From positions 1 through 32,653 of the forward strand of contig JAVVPE010000016.1 of the NCBI GenBank assembly GCA_036655915.1: a stretch of 32,653 bases of DNA, read 5' to 3'. The notes under the pieces were generated by a model. It was not told the DNA's origin, did not search any database, and was given only the letters and a program-made list of their open reading frames with translations. Below, piece after piece: positions 8,042-16,903 of the stretch. This DNA is from JAVWGW01 sp036655915. Lineage in GTDB: Bacteria > Actinomycetota > Coriobacteriia > Coriobacteriales > Eggerthellaceae. Every line of letters begins with the position of its first letter. Position 1 is the stretch's first letter. Both the position numbers and the translations under genes were made by a program.

Positions 8042-8050
8042 ACTATACCA
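8042..8050 (-). promoter_or_regulatory. cca: Candidate extended -10 promoter of cca
   Basis: The minus strand reads TGGTATAGT, an extended -10 element (TGN plus TATAGT). It would start transcription about 100 nt upstream of the cca ATG. The -35 position is poor (TTTTCT). It is one of two divergent promoters in the 325-bp region 7934-8258. Apart from these promoters and the 13-bp repeats I see nothing else in that region. Confidence 0.45.
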
Positions 8051-8122
8051 TGCGATCCCCGTGCAGAAAACGTTGCCTTCCTCCGTTTTCCTTCCTGGAT
8101 TCCCTGCCGCTTGCGGGGAAAC

Positions 8123-8150
8123 TTGCACCGCTTCTGGATTATTTTATACT
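8123..8150 (+). promoter_or_regulatory. Promoter of the BTAD regulator gene
   Basis: TTGCAC and TATACT, separated by 16 bp, match the sigma-70 consensus well. The predicted start near 8157 leaves a leader of about 100 nt before the GTG at 8259. No operator repeat is obvious beside it. Confidence 0.6.
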
Positions 8151-8258
8151 CATTTACTCTGTATTAGAAAAACGCCCGCATAAAGTGCTTGCTCTCACCA
8201 GGGGCGATGGTTAACATTCAAATTCCTGGTTCGAGTTCCTCGTATAAAGGGGACTACC

Positions 8259-10940
8259 GTGGATTCTTATCTACAGAGCACCGCCTGTAAGGGACGCAGG
8301 CCTCACCATCTTTCTTCGTTTCGTCACCGCCCTCGTCTGGCGCTTCTTACTAAAATGATGCGGGAACGCAGTGTTGTGCGTTTTCTTGTCGCCCCGCACT
8401 CTTTCGGGAAAACAACGCTTGCCCTTGATTATGCGGAATCCATTTTTTCTCTTGAACACGTTTTCTGGATTGATGCGACCAACCCCTGTTTTTTGCGCGA
8501 CCTCGATAAGGGCATTATCGGATCGGGGCTTTTGGCGCAGAATACCAAGGCCTCCCTCGTTGTTTTCGATGACATTCCCTATCTTGATACGTCGCGTTGT
8601 GCGGCGTTTTCAAGAAGCTGCGATATGCTGCTTGAAAGGGGTTGGGAAGTGATAGTGACCACTTCTCCTACCTGCGATGTTTTTGGGGCATGCCAGATCG
8701 ACAAAATCCGCCTTGATGCGGATGCGCTTTTGGTTTCCGATGAAGAAATGATGCGGGAATACTCCGAAAGCGGGCGCAGCTTTGATCCCACCCTTTCCGT
8801 GGCTCCTGCCGAGCGCGTTGCGAGTATATATTGGGGGTCCGAAGGTTGCTATCGCAGCTTTCTTCTGGGCATTGTGCGCGAAGAGCTGCCTTCCGAATTG
8901 CTGCTGCCCCTCTTTTCGATACTCGTTTTGCAGCGGGGTACCTTTGCTGACCTATCTGCCGTGGCGCAATCGTGGCACGAAGATACCGCCCAACTCTTGG
9001 CTCGCGATTGCCCCTACCTGGGTATTGATCTGCGCGCCAACCTGTTTCGATGCAGCTCTTTTACCCTGTCCGCCGTTGCGGAAGCCTTCGATGGCCTGCT
9101 TGATAAAATGGTGCTTTCTTCTCAAGTTGCTTCGAGTGATGCTCTGATTGTGCAGCTATGCGATGTGCTGGTAAAAGCGGGCAAGGGGGACCGCGCCTGT
9201 GCCGCCATGGGTATGTGTACGCAGGCGGCGCGTTCGCAGTGGCTGGTGGCGCGCCAGGAAAGCTTGCTGTGTGCGGGGTGTCTGTTGGCCGCTCAACAAC
9301 TATTCATGAGCCTCGTGGAATGCCTGGGCAAACGCCAGGAGCGCCTGTTCGCTTTGTGCGCCTGGCGCATCGCTTTGCTAGGGGATCAAAAAACAGCTTG
9401 CGAGCAGGGAACTCGTGTTGCTTTTGATGTGCGGGCCGACACGTGTGATCGCGTGCTTGCCGGATTGCTGCTTGCGCATTTCGGCGATGCAAGCCTGCGG
9501 CCTCGGGTCTGCAATCTGCTGGCGAAAGTATCCGATTTTGACGTGAGCGACCCCGGCACCTCTGTTGAGCGTCTGGTTGAAATGCGCAGGGCGGCATTGC
9601 CCCAAGGGTGGGGGAAAGCGGGCGTGTACCGGTATCATCTTGAGCTTTTGAGCACCGCCTGTCTGTGTTTGGAATCCCGCGCTGCACTAGGCCTGAGCTT
9701 TGTGTGCGAAAAATGCAGGCAAGCGATTGCCTCGGGGCTATCTGACGCCCTCGATCTTGCCGCTGTGCTTGCGGTTATGGCCTTGCGCAGCATCGAGCAG
9801 CTGCGAGCGCGCGAAGGCTTGATGGGCGCTTTGGCGGATACTTCACACAAGCTTATCGCCTGCACCCATGCGCTTATTGCCGCCGTTTCGCAGGCGGGGC
9901 GCGCCACGCTTGCTGTGTGGCTGTTAATCAAGCATGCTGAGGCTTTTGGACTGCTGGGCAAGTGCTCTCATCAGCAGATACTTCCCCCGCTCTTCGCCAC
10001 CGCCCTGGGCGTTTTGGGTAAAGATATTGAAGCGCAACGCACAGCCTATATCCACAAAACAAACGTGTCTGTGCCGCTAGGGGAAGGCATCTCGCCTGAC
10101 GAAGTGGCGCTTTCTACCCCCTGCGTCCAAGCGAAGCGACCCGGTGTCGAACCGCAACTCTACGTGAGCCTTTTTGGGGGACTTGAGCTTAACTGTGGAG
10201 GTAAAGCGATCAAGTCGGAGCTTTTCCGCCGCCAAAAAGTACAGACCCTCTGTGCCTTGCTTGTTATTAATCGGGGTAAGGAAATCGCGCGTGTTGCCCT
10301 TGAGGCATCGTTGTGGCCCGATTCTCCGGCCGCCAAGGCACGCAATAATTTGTATAGCACGTGGTCGATGCTGCGCAAAGCGATCAGTACGGACATGGGC
10401 ACCTGCCCCTACCTTGTGCGCCTGCAGCACAGTTGCAAAATCAACACCTCCCTTGTGTCCAGCGATGTGTTCGAGTTGGATGCCCTATGTAACCGCCTGC
10501 TGTTTTCGCCCCCTGATACCGAAGTGTTTACCCAGATATACACAGAAATCAATGCCCTGTACACCGGGGATTTGCTGCCGGGCGAAGCCGACAATGCCTT
10601 CATCAGCTTTCAGCGCAACGAAATACGTACGCGCCTTGTTGATGCGCTTGTTTCTGCCGCTGGCGCGCTCTATCGCGCACGCGAATATCCCTGTGCCCTC
10701 CAGTTTGCGCGCGCGGCCTTGCGCCACGATGAAACGCGCGAGGATGTCTACAAGGCGCTCATTCAGGTTCAGATGGCCATCGGTCAACGCTCAAGCGCCA
10801 TGCAAACTTACTTTCAGTGCCGCAGCTATTTAGTGGGCGAACTCGGTATTGATCCCTCGTCAAACATGGAAGCTTTGTACAATCAGATGCTCACCGATGA
10901 TGCGCCAACAGGCTATCAACTTGCCCTTCCGCTTGCTTAG
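8259..10940 (+). CDS. Large transcriptional regulator: NTPase-like N-terminus, C-terminal winged helix plus BTAD domain
   Basis: This 893-aa protein starts with GTG after an AAAGGGGA ribosome binding site. Residues 40-110 look like a STAND/MalT-type NTPase: a Walker A-like APHSFGKTT (45-53, Ala replacing the first Gly) and Walker B-like SLVVFDDIPYL with D104/D105. The middle (about 250-600) is helical, probably TPR-like. From residue 634, LYVSLFGGLEL starts a SARP/OmpR-type winged helix (RRQKVQTLCALL, LWPDSPAAKARNNLYSTW). A bacterial transcriptional activator (BTAD) domain follows, ending ELGIDPSSNMEALY. There is no LuxR helix-turn-helix at the end. No target or ligand can be read from the sequence. 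It lies between divergent cca and secA; control of secA is possible but unsupported. Confidence 0.85.
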   Translation: MDSYLQSTACKGRRPHHLSSFRHRPRLALLTKMMRERSVVRFLVAPHSFGKTTLALDYAESIFSLEHVFWIDATNPCFLRDLDKGIIGSGLLAQNTKASLVVFDDIPYLDTSRCAAFSRSCDMLLERGWEVIVTTSPTCDVFGACQIDKIRLDADALLVSDEEMMREYSESGRSFDPTLSVAPAERVASIYWGSEGCYRSFLLGIVREELPSELLLPLFSILVLQRGTFADLSAVAQSWHEDTAQLLARDCPYLGIDLRANLFRCSSFTLSAVAEAFDGLLDKMVLSSQVASSDALIVQLCDVLVKAGKGDRACAAMGMCTQAARSQWLVARQESLLCAGCLLAAQQLFMSLVECLGKRQERLFALCAWRIALLGDQKTACEQGTRVAFDVRADTCDRVLAGLLLAHFGDASLRPRVCNLLAKVSDFDVSDPGTSVERLVEMRRAALPQGWGKAGVYRYHLELLSTACLCLESRAALGLSFVCEKCRQAIASGLSDALDLAAVLAVMALRSIEQLRAREGLMGALADTSHKLIACTHALIAAVSQAGRATLAVWLLIKHAEAFGLLGKCSHQQILPPLFATALGVLGKDIEAQRTAYIHKTNVSVPLGEGISPDEVALSTPCVQAKRPGVEPQLYVSLFGGLELNCGGKAIKSELFRRQKVQTLCALLVINRGKEIARVALEASLWPDSPAAKARNNLYSTWSMLRKAISTDMGTCPYLVRLQHSCKINTSLVSSDVFELDALCNRLLFSPPDTEVFTQIYTEINALYTGDLLPGEADNAFISFQRNEIRTRLVDALVSAAGALYRAREYPCALQFARAALRHDETREDVYKALIQVQMAIGQRSSAMQTYFQCRSYLVGELGIDPSSNMEALYNQMLTDDAPTGYQLALPLA

Positions 10941-11029
10941 CGGCGTTTGCCCTGCACTACCCCGTTTACGGCGCGGTGTTGCCTTAGCGGTTCGGCTATG
11001 GATTTCCTCTGAAGCGTGCGCGCTCTGTG

Positions 11030-11058
11030 TTAGAGTAAATCCGTTCATTATTTATATT
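11030..11058 (+). promoter_or_regulatory. secA: Candidate secA promoter
   Basis: TTAGAG and TATATT lie 17 bp apart, and the -10 ends 26 bp before the secA ATG. The -35 is a weak match. The surrounding 40 bp is the only AT-rich patch in the 144-bp gap after the BTAD gene. There is no clear terminator for the BTAD gene in that gap. Confidence 0.4.
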
Positions 11059-11084
11059 GCACGCGCAAGAGAAAGCGTTGGGAT

Positions 11085-13844
11085 ATGGCAGGTTTTTTAT
11101 CGAAGCTTTTAACGGTGGGCGAAGGCAAGCAGCTCAAGCATTACCAGGCAACCGTTGACAAAATTAACAGCCTTGAGCACGAGATACAGGCAAAAAGCGA
11201 TGCGGAATTGGTCGCGTTGACGGCGGCTCTTAAAGAACGCGCCCACAATGGTGAAGCGGGCAAATCCCTTTTGCCCGAAGCGTTTGCGACGGTGCGTGAA
11301 GCGAGTGTTCGATCCTTGGGCATGCGCCATTTCGACGTGCAGCTTGTCGGCGGCATGGCGCTCAACAATGGACAAATTGCCGAAATGAAAACGGGCGAAG
11401 GCAAGACGCTCGTTTCAACGCTGGCGGGTTATCTCAACGCGCTTGCGGGCGAAAACGTCCACATCGTTACCGTAAACGATTACCTGGCACGCCGCGACAG
11501 CGAATGGATGGGTAACGTCTATCGCTTCTTAGGGATGGAAGTGGGCCTGATCCAAAACGGCATGCGCCCCGAACTCAAGATTCCTGCCTACAAGGCCGAT
11601 GTTACCTACGGCACCAATTCGGAATTTGGCTTCGATTATCTGCGCGACAACATGGTGACCCGCGCCGATAACCGTGTGCAGCGCGGTCATAATTTTGCCA
11701 TCGTCGACGAAGTTGACTCCATCCTCATCGACGAAGCGCGCACGCCGCTTATCATTTCGGGGGCGGGCACGCAGGCGGCCGACACCTATAAGAAGTTTTC
11801 CCGCATCATGCCTGGCCTTACCCTCGATGTCGATTTTGAAATGGATGAAGCAAAAAAGACGGTCAACGCCACCGAAAGCGGCTTGGAAAAAATAGAAGCC
11901 ATGCTGGGCGTGGAAGATATCTACGACGATCCTTCGGGTCAGATGGCCAACCATCTGCAGCAGGCGCTTAAGGCTCAATTCCTCTTCCACCGCGACATCG
12001 ATTACGTGGTGGTTGATGGCGAAGTGAAGATTGTCGACGAATTTACCGGCCGCCTCATGGAAGGTCGCCGCTATTCTGAAGGCTTGCATCAGGCGCTTGA
12101 AGCCAAGGAAAACGTGTTGGTGCGCGAAGAAAACCAAACGCTTGCCACCATCACGCTGCAAAACTATTTCCGCCTGTACAAAAAACTTTCCGGCATGACG
12201 GGTACCGCCATGACCGAGGATGCGGAATTCCGCCAGATTTACAAGCTGCCTGTCATGGCGATTCCCTCGAATAAGCCCGTTGTGCGCAAAGATGAAAACG
12301 ACCTGATTTATCGCAGTGTTGAAGCGAAGTTCAACGCGGTGGCAGACGATGTGGCGCAGCGCCATAATGCGGGGCAGCCCTGCCTGATCGGCACCGTTTC
12401 CATCGAAAGTTCTGAACGTCTTTCCCGCCTGCTGGTTAAGCGCGGCATTCGCCACGAAACGCTCAACGCAAAAAACCATGAGCGCGAAGCCCATATCATC
12501 GCGCAGGCTGGGCGCAGCGGCGCGGTTACTATTGCCACAAACATGGCCGGTCGTGGTACCGACATCTTGCTGGGCGGCAACCCTGAAATCATGATGGAAG
12601 ATTACCTGCTTGCCGAAGGTATCGTGGTGGAAGAAGCCACCGAAGAACAGCGCGCTGTGGCGTTGGCACGCGCCGAAGAAGTGACGCGCGCCGAACACGA
12701 TGCGGTCATCGCCGCGGGGGGTCTGTGCGTCGTGGGCACCGAACGCCACGAAAGCCGTCGTATCGATAACCAGCTGCGCGGCCGTGCCGGCCGCCAGGGC
12801 GATCCGGGCACCACGCAGTTTTACCTGTCGCTGGAAGACGATCTTATGCGTCTGTTTGGCGGCAACCGTATGGAATCCATCGGTCGCATGATGGAAAAAA
12901 CGGATATGCCCGAAGATATGCCCATTCAGGCGGGCATGGTTTCAAAGGCCATCGAATCGGCGCAACGCCAGGTGGAAGGCATGCACTTTGCCGCCCGTAA
13001 AAATGTTCTTGAATACGACGATGTGATGAACTTGCAACGTGGCGCTATTTATGGCGAACGCAATGCCATTTTGGATGGCAAAGATTTAAGCGACCGCATC
13101 CCCGAAATTATTGCTGATGCCGCTGGCAGCGTCGTGGCCGAAAACTGCCCCGATAAAGTGCCCAGCGACGACTGGGATAAGCGTGCTGTGGATCTGTGGG
13201 TCGCCAATATGTCAGGGCGCAACGATTTTGCGGTCGATGCGATCGATCACGACGAAGATACAGAAGAACTTGTCGATGAAATTGGCGAATACCTCCAGGC
13301 GGTTTACAGCGAAAAAGGCGAGATGCTCGGTGCTGTTGCTATGAAGAACCTGGAAGCCCAGATCATGCTGCGCATCATCGACACGCGTTGGATGGCGCAT
13401 CTGCAGGAAATGGATTATTTGAAGTCGGGTATCGGCCTGCGTGCTTTCGGCCAACGCGATCCGCTGGTGGAATATAAAAACGAAGCGCATCAGGCCTTTG
13501 GTTCCATGACCGCTTCCTTATACGAAGATTTCTTGCGCACCTTGTTGCGTCTGCAAATTGCCGTCCAGGAAATGCCGGAAGAAAAAAACCTGCTTGAGGG
13601 CAAGGTCAACTATTCTTCCCCCGAAGAAGCGCTGACGTCTTCGGCCACATCGACCATGCGCACGCAGCAGGCCGCAGCGCAGGCGCAAGGTATGCCCGCG
13701 CAAGCCCCGAAAGCGGCACCCACGGCCAAGGCGATTACCTACGAAAAAGATAAGCAGGATCCTTATGCTAACGTGGGGCGCAATGATTTATGCCCCTGTG
13801 GTTCAGGCAAGAAATTCAAAAAATGCCATGGCGCTGACCAGTAA
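11085..13844 (+). CDS. secA: Preprotein translocase ATPase SecA
   Basis: The 919-aa protein is the motor of Sec-dependent secretion, acting at the membrane on SecYEG. NBD1 shows MKTGEGKT (101-108, catalytic K107) and the DEAD-like VDEVDSILIDEARTPLIIS. A preprotein cross-linking domain and NBD2 (GRGTDILLGGNPE, ESRRIDNQLRGRAGRQGDPG) follow, then the helical wing and scaffold. The C-terminus carries the zinc-binding SEC-C tail NDLCPCGSGKKFKKCHG, which binds SecB or lipids in other bacteria. It is full length with no anomalies. Its ATG follows AGAGAAAG. Confidence 0.98.
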   Translation: MAGFLSKLLTVGEGKQLKHYQATVDKINSLEHEIQAKSDAELVALTAALKERAHNGEAGKSLLPEAFATVREASVRSLGMRHFDVQLVGGMALNNGQIAEMKTGEGKTLVSTLAGYLNALAGENVHIVTVNDYLARRDSEWMGNVYRFLGMEVGLIQNGMRPELKIPAYKADVTYGTNSEFGFDYLRDNMVTRADNRVQRGHNFAIVDEVDSILIDEARTPLIISGAGTQAADTYKKFSRIMPGLTLDVDFEMDEAKKTVNATESGLEKIEAMLGVEDIYDDPSGQMANHLQQALKAQFLFHRDIDYVVVDGEVKIVDEFTGRLMEGRRYSEGLHQALEAKENVLVREENQTLATITLQNYFRLYKKLSGMTGTAMTEDAEFRQIYKLPVMAIPSNKPVVRKDENDLIYRSVEAKFNAVADDVAQRHNAGQPCLIGTVSIESSERLSRLLVKRGIRHETLNAKNHEREAHIIAQAGRSGAVTIATNMAGRGTDILLGGNPEIMMEDYLLAEGIVVEEATEEQRAVALARAEEVTRAEHDAVIAAGGLCVVGTERHESRRIDNQLRGRAGRQGDPGTTQFYLSLEDDLMRLFGGNRMESIGRMMEKTDMPEDMPIQAGMVSKAIESAQRQVEGMHFAARKNVLEYDDVMNLQRGAIYGERNAILDGKDLSDRIPEIIADAAGSVVAENCPDKVPSDDWDKRAVDLWVANMSGRNDFAVDAIDHDEDTEELVDEIGEYLQAVYSEKGEMLGAVAMKNLEAQIMLRIIDTRWMAHLQEMDYLKSGIGLRAFGQRDPLVEYKNEAHQAFGSMTASLYEDFLRTLLRLQIAVQEMPEEKNLLEGKVNYSSPEEALTSSATSTMRTQQAAAQAQGMPAQAPKAAPTAKAITYEKDKQDPYANVGRNDLCPCGSGKKFKKCHGADQ

Positions 13845-13948
13845 GCTTGAGGTAAGTAGCTTCGGGCAGGCAAGAGCTTGGCCTTGCGCCCAAGACGGGT
13901 AAGACGTACGTGTAAGCAGAATGCAACAGGAAGTGACAGCGCGAATCT

Positions 13949-15043
13949 ATGGCAGAAAAAGATGTGATGAGTATTGAAGCGGTAGCGGCACGTATTGAAG
14001 ATGCGCGCCGTTACTTGCATATCGACGATAAGCAAACGCAGCTTGCAAGCCTCGATGCTGCCATCGCGGCTCCTGATTTCTGGGATGATGCCGCGGCCGC
14101 CCAAGAGGTGTCGAAGCAGGCAAGCGATGTGCGCGACACGATTGCCGCTTACGCTCAGGCCTGCTCCTTGCTTGAAGACGCGCAGGTGGCCGCTGATTTG
14201 GCCACGGAAGACCCCGCATTTGCCGCCGAACTGGAAGCCACGCTTTCCACACTTTCGACAACGCTTGATGGCTTTGAAATCATTTCATGGTTTTCGGGCC
14301 GCTTCGACGGCGGCGATGCTATCGTGACGGTCAATCCGGGGTCGGGTGGCCTTGAAGCGCAGGACTGGACAGATATGCTCTATCGCATGTATACCCGCTA
14401 TGCCGAGAAAAAGGGATGGAAAGTCAAACCCCTCGACGTGGTGGCGGGCGAGGGCATCGGTCTTGATAAGGCAAGTTTCCAGGTCAGCGGCAAGTACGCC
14501 TACGGTATGTTGTGCAGCGAAACAGGGGTGCACCGTCTGGTGCGCATTTCTCCCACCGATGACAAAAAGCGCCGTCACACCACCTTTGCGGGTGTTGAGG
14601 TGCTGCCGGTGCTTTCCGATGATATTGAAGTTGATTTGAACCCCGCCGACGTGCGCGTCGATGTGTATCGTTCCAGCGGTCCGGGCGGCCAGTGCGTCAA
14701 CACCACCGATTCCGCCGTGCGCCTCACGCATATTCCCACAGGGGTTGTGGTTACCTGTCAAAACGAAAAGTCTCAACTCCAAAATAAGGAAGCGGCCTTC
14801 CGCGTTTTGCGTGGTAAGCTCTATGAACTCGAAGCGCGCCGCCGCGAGGAAGAGCTTAACGAATTGCGCGGTTCTAAGATGGAAAATTCGTTTGGCAGCC
14901 AGATACGAAACTACGTGCTTTATCCTTACCAGATGGTAAAAGATGTGCGCAGCGGCCATGAGACCGGCAACGTTGATGCGGTGCTCGATGGCGAAATAGA
15001 AGAATTCGTTTTAGGGTATCATCGATGGAAAGCGGCTTTATAA
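13949..15043 (+). CDS. prfB: Peptide chain release factor 2 (RF2), with an SPT recognition tripeptide
   Basis: The 364-aa factor ends translation at UAA and UGA. The GGQ peptidyl-tRNA hydrolysis motif is at 246-248 in SSGPGGQCVNTTDSAVR, which is close to actinobacterial RF2. The N-terminal coiled region (PDFWDDAAAAQEVSKQ) is typical RF2. Two points are unusual. The stop-codon-reading tripeptide, normally SPF, reads S201-P202-T203 (codons TCT CCC ACC). The usual programmed +1 frameshift near codon 26 is absent, since the region around RRYLHIDDK reads through in one frame. SecA lies 104 bp upstream, a conserved neighbour. The gap contains an imperfect hairpin (about 13865-13892) without a T-run. 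Confidence 0.95.
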   Translation: MAEKDVMSIEAVAARIEDARRYLHIDDKQTQLASLDAAIAAPDFWDDAAAAQEVSKQASDVRDTIAAYAQACSLLEDAQVAADLATEDPAFAAELEATLSTLSTTLDGFEIISWFSGRFDGGDAIVTVNPGSGGLEAQDWTDMLYRMYTRYAEKKGWKVKPLDVVAGEGIGLDKASFQVSGKYAYGMLCSETGVHRLVRISPTDDKKRRHTTFAGVEVLPVLSDDIEVDLNPADVRVDVYRSSGPGGQCVNTTDSAVRLTHIPTGVVVTCQNEKSQLQNKEAAFRVLRGKLYELEARRREEELNELRGSKMENSFGSQIRNYVLYPYQMVKDVRSGHETGNVDAVLDGEIEEFVLGYHRWKAAL

Positions 15044-15068
15044 AGCTCACTTAAGGAAAGGGATCCAC

Positions 15069-15905
15069 GTGAACGTGACCGAACTTGAAAATAAGGCAAA
15101 CGCCCTGCGTATTGATATTGTGGACATGATTGCCCGCGCGGGCAGCGGGCACCCGGGCGGGTCGCTTTCCTGTGCCGACATTTTGGCCGCGCTCTACCTG
15201 GGGGGAGTGCTGCACCATGATGCGGCAAATCCCGAAGATGATGCGCGCGACCGCTTCATCCTTTCCAAGGGTCATGCGGCGCCAGCGCTGTATGCGGCGC
15301 TTGCGCACGCAGGCTATTTTCCGTGTGAAGAGCTAGCCACGTTGCGCCAGCTGGGCTCGCGCCTGCAGGGGCACCCCGATTCCAAGAAGCTTCCCGGTGT
15401 AGAGGTGTGCACGGGGTCGCTGGGTCAAGGCCTTTCGATTGCCGCTGGCCTTGCCTGCGGTTTGCGCCTTGAAGGAAACGATGCGCGCGTGTTTACCTTG
15501 CTCGGTGATGGGGAATGCCAAGAGGGTCAGGTGTGGGAAGCAGCTATGTTCGCCGCCCATCAGCACTTAGGCAATTTAGTTGCCATCATCGATCACAATG
15601 GCTTGCAGATTGACGGCTGCGTAAGCGACGTGTGTTCCCCGGAAGATATTGGCGTGAAGTTTTCGGCTTTCGGCTGGGAAGTTGCGTCGTGTGACGGACA
15701 TGATATGGCCGCTGTGGTGGCTGCGCTCAGCGCCGCGCGCGAGCAGAAAACGGGCAAACCCTACGTGGTTATTGCCGAAACGGTGAAGGGTAAAGGTGTC
15801 AGCTTCATGGAAGATAAAGCGGGCTGGCACGGCAAGGCTCCCAAACCGGAAGAAGCCGCCGCTGCACGTGCTGAATTGGAAGAGAAAGGGGTGCCGTGTG
15901 GCTAA
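15069..15905 (+). CDS. Transketolase, N-terminal (thiamine diphosphate-binding) subunit
   Basis: The 278-aa protein is the N-terminal half of a split transketolase, which moves two-carbon ketol units in the non-oxidative pentose phosphate pathway. Key motifs are GSGHPGGSLSCADILAALY (39-ish onward), GSLGQGLSIAAG, and the ThDP motif GDGECQEGQVWEAA ending in DHNGLQIDG. The ribosome binding site AAGGAAAGGGA precedes the start. The stop overlaps the start of the partner subunit by 8 bp, so the two halves are made together in equal amounts. Confidence 0.93.
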   Translation: MNVTELENKANALRIDIVDMIARAGSGHPGGSLSCADILAALYLGGVLHHDAANPEDDARDRFILSKGHAAPALYAALAHAGYFPCEELATLRQLGSRLQGHPDSKKLPGVEVCTGSLGQGLSIAAGLACGLRLEGNDARVFTLLGDGECQEGQVWEAAMFAAHQHLGNLVAIIDHNGLQIDGCVSDVCSPEDIGVKFSAFGWEVASCDGHDMAAVVAALSAAREQKTGKPYVVIAETVKGKGVSFMEDKAGWHGKAPKPEEAAAARAELEEKGVPCG

Positions 15906-16860
15906 TGTAATCAAAAAGGCAACGCGCGCGGCCTTCGGCACAACGCTGGCTGAACTTGCGCGCGAAGGTGTCAAGGTCGTGGCTGTCGATGCCGATTTAA
16001 CGGGTTCTACCACGACGAAGAAATTTGCCGATGCGGCTCCTGAAAATAAAGATCACCTGTTCAATGTGGGCATTGCAGAACAGAACATGATTGATGTTGC
16101 TGCGGGATTGGCTCTTTGCGGACACATTGCCTACACGGGTTCGTTTGCTGTGTTTGGGACGGGGCGCGTCTACGATCAAATCCGCAACACGGTGTGCTAT
16201 TCCCAGCTCAACGTAAAAATCGCCCCCACGCATGCCGGTATTTCCGTGGGCCCAGACGGCGGAAGCCACCAGATGATTGAAGACATCGCGCTCATGCGTG
16301 TGCTGCCCGAGATGCGCGTGCTTGTGCCCGCCGATTACAACGCCGCCGCCGCCGCCATTAAACTGGCAGCGCAGGTGGAAGGCCCGGTCTACATTCGCAT
16401 GGGGCGCGCCGAAGTACCCTGCGTCTACGATGAGGGCTATAAGATGGAATTGGGTGGATCAAGCGTTTTGCGCGAAGGCAGCGATGTGAGCATCATTGCG
16501 TGCGGCGTTGAAGTCAACGAAGCGCTGATCGCTGCTGATATGCTGGCTGAACAGGGAATATCTGCCGAAGTCATCGATGCCTTTTCTATCAAGCCCCTCG
16601 ATGAAGCAAGCATTTTAGCCTCTGCTGCCAAAACGGGCTTCGTGGTCACAGCCGAAGAGCATTCCGTCATCGGCGGCCTGGGTTCTGCGGTGTGCGAACT
16701 GTTGGCTGAAAAACTGCCCTGCCCCTGCAAGCGCATCGGTATGCAAGATGTGTTTGGTACGTCGGGAAGTTTTGAAGAGCTTCTGGTTCATTTCGACATG
16801 GACGGCGCCGCCATTGTTGAAGCTGTGAAGACGCTGCGTGCAAATCCGAAGAAATGCTAG
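15898..16860 (+). CDS. Transketolase, C-terminal (pyrimidine-binding) subunit
   Basis: The 320-aa partner of the preceding gene contains the pyrimidine-binding domain, with the catalytic glutamate in NVGIAEQNM, and the transketolase C-terminal domain (SIIACGVEVNEAL). GSFAVFGTGRVYDQIR and HAGISVGPDGGSHQ are typical. The frame is open upstream to 15796. I chose GTG at 15898 (MANVIKKATRAAF) because it gives the usual split-subunit length, has AAAGGGG upstream and overlaps the first subunit by 8 bp. Confidence 0.92.
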   Translation: MANVIKKATRAAFGTTLAELAREGVKVVAVDADLTGSTTTKKFADAAPENKDHLFNVGIAEQNMIDVAAGLALCGHIAYTGSFAVFGTGRVYDQIRNTVCYSQLNVKIAPTHAGISVGPDGGSHQMIEDIALMRVLPEMRVLVPADYNAAAAAIKLAAQVEGPVYIRMGRAEVPCVYDEGYKMELGGSSVLREGSDVSIIACGVEVNEALIAADMLAEQGISAEVIDAFSIKPLDEASILASAAKTGFVVTAEEHSVIGGLGSAVCELLAEKLPCPCKRIGMQDVFGTSGSFEELLVHFDMDGAAIVEAVKTLRANPKKC

Positions 16861-16903
16861 AATAAACCTGTCTCAGCATATCACTATTTGAACGGAGCAT
16901 TCT

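Noticed and set aside
11529..12749. 406-aa open frame on the minus strand opposite secA
   Set aside because: It is a shadow of secA in a GC-rich gene. The translation has no domain-like pattern and the secA frame carries every conserved motif.
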